Positions 4,860 to 6,672 of a stretch of 6,672 nt of DNA are shown here, piece by piece. The stretch comes from an uncultured Phycisphaerae bacterium. Lineage in GTDB: Bacteria > Planctomycetota > Phycisphaerae > Sedimentisphaerales > Anaerohalosphaeraceae. The position numbers and the translations under genes were made by a program. The notes beneath the pieces were generated by a model. It saw nothing but the letters and a program-made list of their open reading frames with translations. It was not told the DNA's origin and did no database searches. The stretch covers positions 1 to 6,672 of the forward strand of contig CALETL010000265.1 of NCBI GenBank assembly GCA_937920485.1, read 5' to 3'. Each line of letters begins with the position of its first letter. Position 1 is the first letter of the stretch.

Positions 4860-4912
4860 TTGGGTTTGAATCAGATAAAACAAGTCATTTAACGCCGAAC
4901 AGGAGTGGCCCC

Positions 4913-5428
4913 ATGGACATACTCGAAACGATCAAACAACGTTACTCATGCAGAAGCTACCAAAACAAACCCATCGAGCCAGAAAAGCTTGAAACGCTTA
5001 TGGAAGCGGCACGTCTGGCACCGTCAGCCCGGAACGTTCAGGACTGGCGTTTTGTGATCGTTACCGATGCACAGACGCGCCGGCGATTGCAGCATGCCGC
5101 CGCGGATCAGGAATTTGTTGGCCAGGCCCCGGTTATATTGGCCGCGTGCAGTTGCACCAACAAGCGGATGAATCTGTGCGGCCAGCCATACGCATCCATC
5201 AATGTCTCAATCGCGCTGGAACATATCGCGCTTGCCGCAACGTCACTGGGGCTGGCAACCTGCTGGATCGGCTCATTTAAGCCGCAAAGCGTCCGCAAGA
5301 TTCTGAATATCCCGACGCATATCGAGATTGTCGAGCTGATGACGATTGGGTATGCGGCCGATGAGCCCAAATCACCCAAACGACTTTCATTGGACCAGAT
5401 TGCCTGCCATGAAAAGTGGAATTATTAG
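4913..5428 (+). CDS. Nitroreductase-family FMN-dependent oxidoreductase
   Basis: The product has 171 residues, the normal length for the small single-domain members of this family. AGGAG at 4901-4905 lies seven bases before the ATG. Family marks are in order: the FMN-phosphate contact R-Y-S-C-R-S-Y (10-16), the APSARNVQDWRFVIV segment (36-50, normally APSA.N.QPW), GQPYASINVSIALEHIALAA (90-109), GLATCWIG (113-120) and GYA with a following P-K-R (146-157). The protein ends in a typical HEKW. Members bind FMN as cytosolic dimers and reduce nitro-aromatics, quinones or other acceptors with NAD(P)H; the natural substrate here cannot be told. The SA-R-N-V-Q-D variant has Asp where Pro is more usual. 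The stop is 22 bases before the start of the lipoprotein gene, which suggests an operon. Confidence 0.92.
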   Translation: MDILETIKQRYSCRSYQNKPIEPEKLETLMEAARLAPSARNVQDWRFVIVTDAQTRRRLQHAAADQEFVGQAPVILAACSCTNKRMNLCGQPYASINVSIALEHIALAATSLGLATCWIGSFKPQSVRKILNIPTHIEIVELMTIGYAADEPKSPKRLSLDQIACHEKWNY

Positions 5429-5450
5429 AAACTGCCAAAGGATGTTTATC

Positions 5451-5858
5451 ATGCGAAATTCTGCCTGCGTAACAACTTCAATTGTCATTATCCTGGCCGG
5501 ATTACTATTCAATGGTTGCGGCGGCTTGCCCGTAGGAGCTGCTCCGATTGACATCGCCGGACTTGTCATTTATAATAATACCCCCGACCCGCTTTATGAC
5601 ATCAAGTTGAAAGTTGAAAAAACGGGTACCGTTGTGACGTGCAATTTTATTCCTTCCGGCCGGAACTTTTCAACGGAATTTCCACTCAAGCGTTATCAGG
5701 GAAACTCGGTTAATGTTTCCTGGCAACAGGACGGACTGAACCGGTCAACGGATGATATTTATGCTGATATCCCTGAGGATTTAGGTCCGAACCGGCCTGT
5801 ATTTGTTGCTGTTATTATACAGCAGTCCGGTGATGTTGTTGTGCGATTAACAGAATAG
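5451..5858 (+). CDS. Small hypothetical lipoprotein
   Basis: The product has 135 residues from ATG 5451, chosen because AAAGGA lies eight bases before it and it opens into a signal peptide; an upstream in-frame ATG at 5442 has no such site. Residues 1-22 form a type II signal peptide (VTTSIVIILAGLLFNG) with C23 as the likely lipidated cysteine. The -3 and -2 positions (F, N) are unusual for a lipobox, so lipidation is probable rather than certain. The mature part, with IYNNTPDPLYDIKLKVEKT (40-58), CNFIPSGRNFSTEFP (64-78) and VNVSWQQDG (87-95), alternates like a small beta-sandwich. The 'strand - NNT - strand - G - FP - W' pattern recalls envelope proteins that modify or bind, but I do not recognise the family. 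It follows the nitroreductase gene by 22 bases and probably shares its transcript. Confidence 0.8.
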   Translation: MRNSACVTTSIVIILAGLLFNGCGGLPVGAAPIDIAGLVIYNNTPDPLYDIKLKVEKTGTVVTCNFIPSGRNFSTEFPLKRYQGNSVNVSWQQDGLNRSTDDIYADIPEDLGPNRPVFVAVIIQQSGDVVVRLTE

Positions 5859-5894
5859 TCATCCTCGCATCAGATAAAATGCCTGTGATTATTC

Positions 5895-5923
5895 TGGACT
5901 CAACTGTTCCTACTTCGTAGAAT
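5895..5923 (+). promoter_or_regulatory. Possible promoter of hemB
   Basis: TGGACT (5895-5900, four of six consensus bases) is followed at 17 bases by TAGAAT (5918-5923). It sits in the 109-base gap after the lipoprotein gene, where no terminator hairpin is evident, so read-through from upstream is also possible. Confidence 0.4.
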
Positions 5924-5967
5924 TATCAATATAAGAACGATTATTACTGATAACCGGAGATATTTCG

Positions 5968-6672
5968 ATGGCCTATCCGCAAACACGGCTCAGGCGGCTT
6001 CGCAAAACTGCCATGATGCGAAAATTGGTATCCCAGACTCGGCTGAATCCGGCCGATTTCATGTATCCGTTTTTTGTCTGCCCCGGCACGGATGTAAAAG
6101 AGCCGATCGCCTCCATGACCGGCTGTTTTCATTTGTCCGCTGAACATGCCTCCGATGAAGCCAAAGAAGTCGCCGAGCTCGGTATCCCCGCGGTTCTGTT
6201 ATTCGGCCTGCCGAAAAAAAAGGGCCCGACCGGCTCGGACGCATGGGCCGAAAACAGCGCCGTTGCCGAGTCGATTAAGCGGATTAAGGATGCCGTGCCG
6301 GAGTTGGTTGTTGCTACAGATGTCTGCCTTTGTGCCTATACCGATCACGGCCATTGCGGCGTGATGGAAAACGCCCAAGTCGAAAACGACAGGACCTGTG
6401 ATCTCTTGGCGAAGATGGCCGCTGCCCACGCCAAAGCCGGTGCCGATATCGTTGCTCCCTCTGATATGATGGATGGGCGTGTCAGTGTTATCCGCAAGAA
6501 ACTGGACGCTGAAGGCCTGACCGACACTGCGATCATGTCCTACTCCGCCAAGTTCGCTTCCGCCTATTACGGCCCGTTCAGGGATGCCGCTCACAGTACC
6601 CCCTCGCAAGGTGACCGCAAAAGCTATCAAATGGACCCCGGCAACGCCAAAGAAGCCATGCGGGAAATTCGT
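5968..6672 (+). CDS. hemB: Porphobilinogen synthase (delta-aminolevulinic acid dehydratase), 5' part
   Basis: HemB joins two 5-aminolevulinate molecules into porphobilinogen, the first common pyrrole of heme and other tetrapyrroles, in the cytosol as an octamer. The window holds 235 of about 320-335 residues, and the gene runs off the end. GGAG at 5956-5959 lies eight bases before ATG 5968. Family marks are R-L-R-R near the N-terminus (7-10), YPFFVCPG (33-40), FGLP (79-82) and the cysteine cluster DVCLCAYTDHGHCG (118-131, C120, C122, C130). That cluster is the zinc-binding form rather than the Asp-rich magnesium form. SYSAKFASAYYGPFRDA (191-207) carries the first active-site lysine, K195. The second, Schiff-base lysine lies beyond the window. 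No frameshift or missing key residue is seen. It is unrelated in function to the genes upstream. Confidence 0.97.
   Translation, partial: MAYPQTRLRRLRKTAMMRKLVSQTRLNPADFMYPFFVCPGTDVKEPIASMTGCFHLSAEHASDEAKEVAELGIPAVLLFGLPKKKGPTGSDAWAENSAVAESIKRIKDAVPELVVATDVCLCAYTDHGHCGVMENAQVENDRTCDLLAKMAAAHAKAGADIVAPSDMMDGRVSVIRKKLDAEGLTDTAIMSYSAKFASAYYGPFRDAAHSTPSQGDRKSYQMDPGNAKEAMREIR

Overview
The window looks like a chromosomal segment from a bacterium that exports and sorts proteins by the PEP-CTERM/exosortase route. The tails of the form PEPAT - LLGLG - LLLRR - KK, together with moderate G+C and well-spaced TTGACA/TATAAT-type promoters, suggest the PVC group. I favour Planctomycetota of the Phycisphaerae/Sedimentisphaerales type. 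Verrucomicrobiota or Kiritimatiellota are possible, and this placement is inference from tail style only.

Positions 1-4420 form an accessory block of surface or secreted protein genes, all on the + strand, each apparently a single-gene transcription unit. They are the 3' end of a PEP-CTERM gene (2-217), a complete PEP-CTERM gene of a recognisable secreted type (894-1802), a second complete PEP-CTERM gene (2302-3147), and a secreted protein without PEP-CTERM (3298-4278). The last two share one extracellular domain but carry different C-termini: a PEP-CTERM anchor in one and a GYWGH-type helical domain in the other. Long intergenic regions separate the genes and hold good promoters, strong hairpin terminators and two families of non-coding repeats.

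The most unusual signal is a short hairpin found just before, or built into, four terminators (about 228-250, 438-457, 1816-1838 and 4356-4376). It has the form ACCTC - TGGA - GGAGGTG. One arm is a perfect Shine-Dalgarno sequence, the other arm is its complement, and GGA lies in the loop. A second repeat, about 73 bp without gaps and 54/73 identical by hand count, follows two of these terminators (487-559 and 1890-1962).

Positions 4420-6672 are housekeeping in character. A tRNA-Val(UAC) gene on the - strand has an excellent promoter and its own terminator. Divergent from it, on the + strand, lies a likely two-gene operon: a small FMN nitroreductase-family protein and an unrecognised small lipoprotein. 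Last comes hemB (porphobilinogen synthase, zinc type), cut off by the window end. No exosortase, integrase, transposase, CRISPR array or rRNA is visible.
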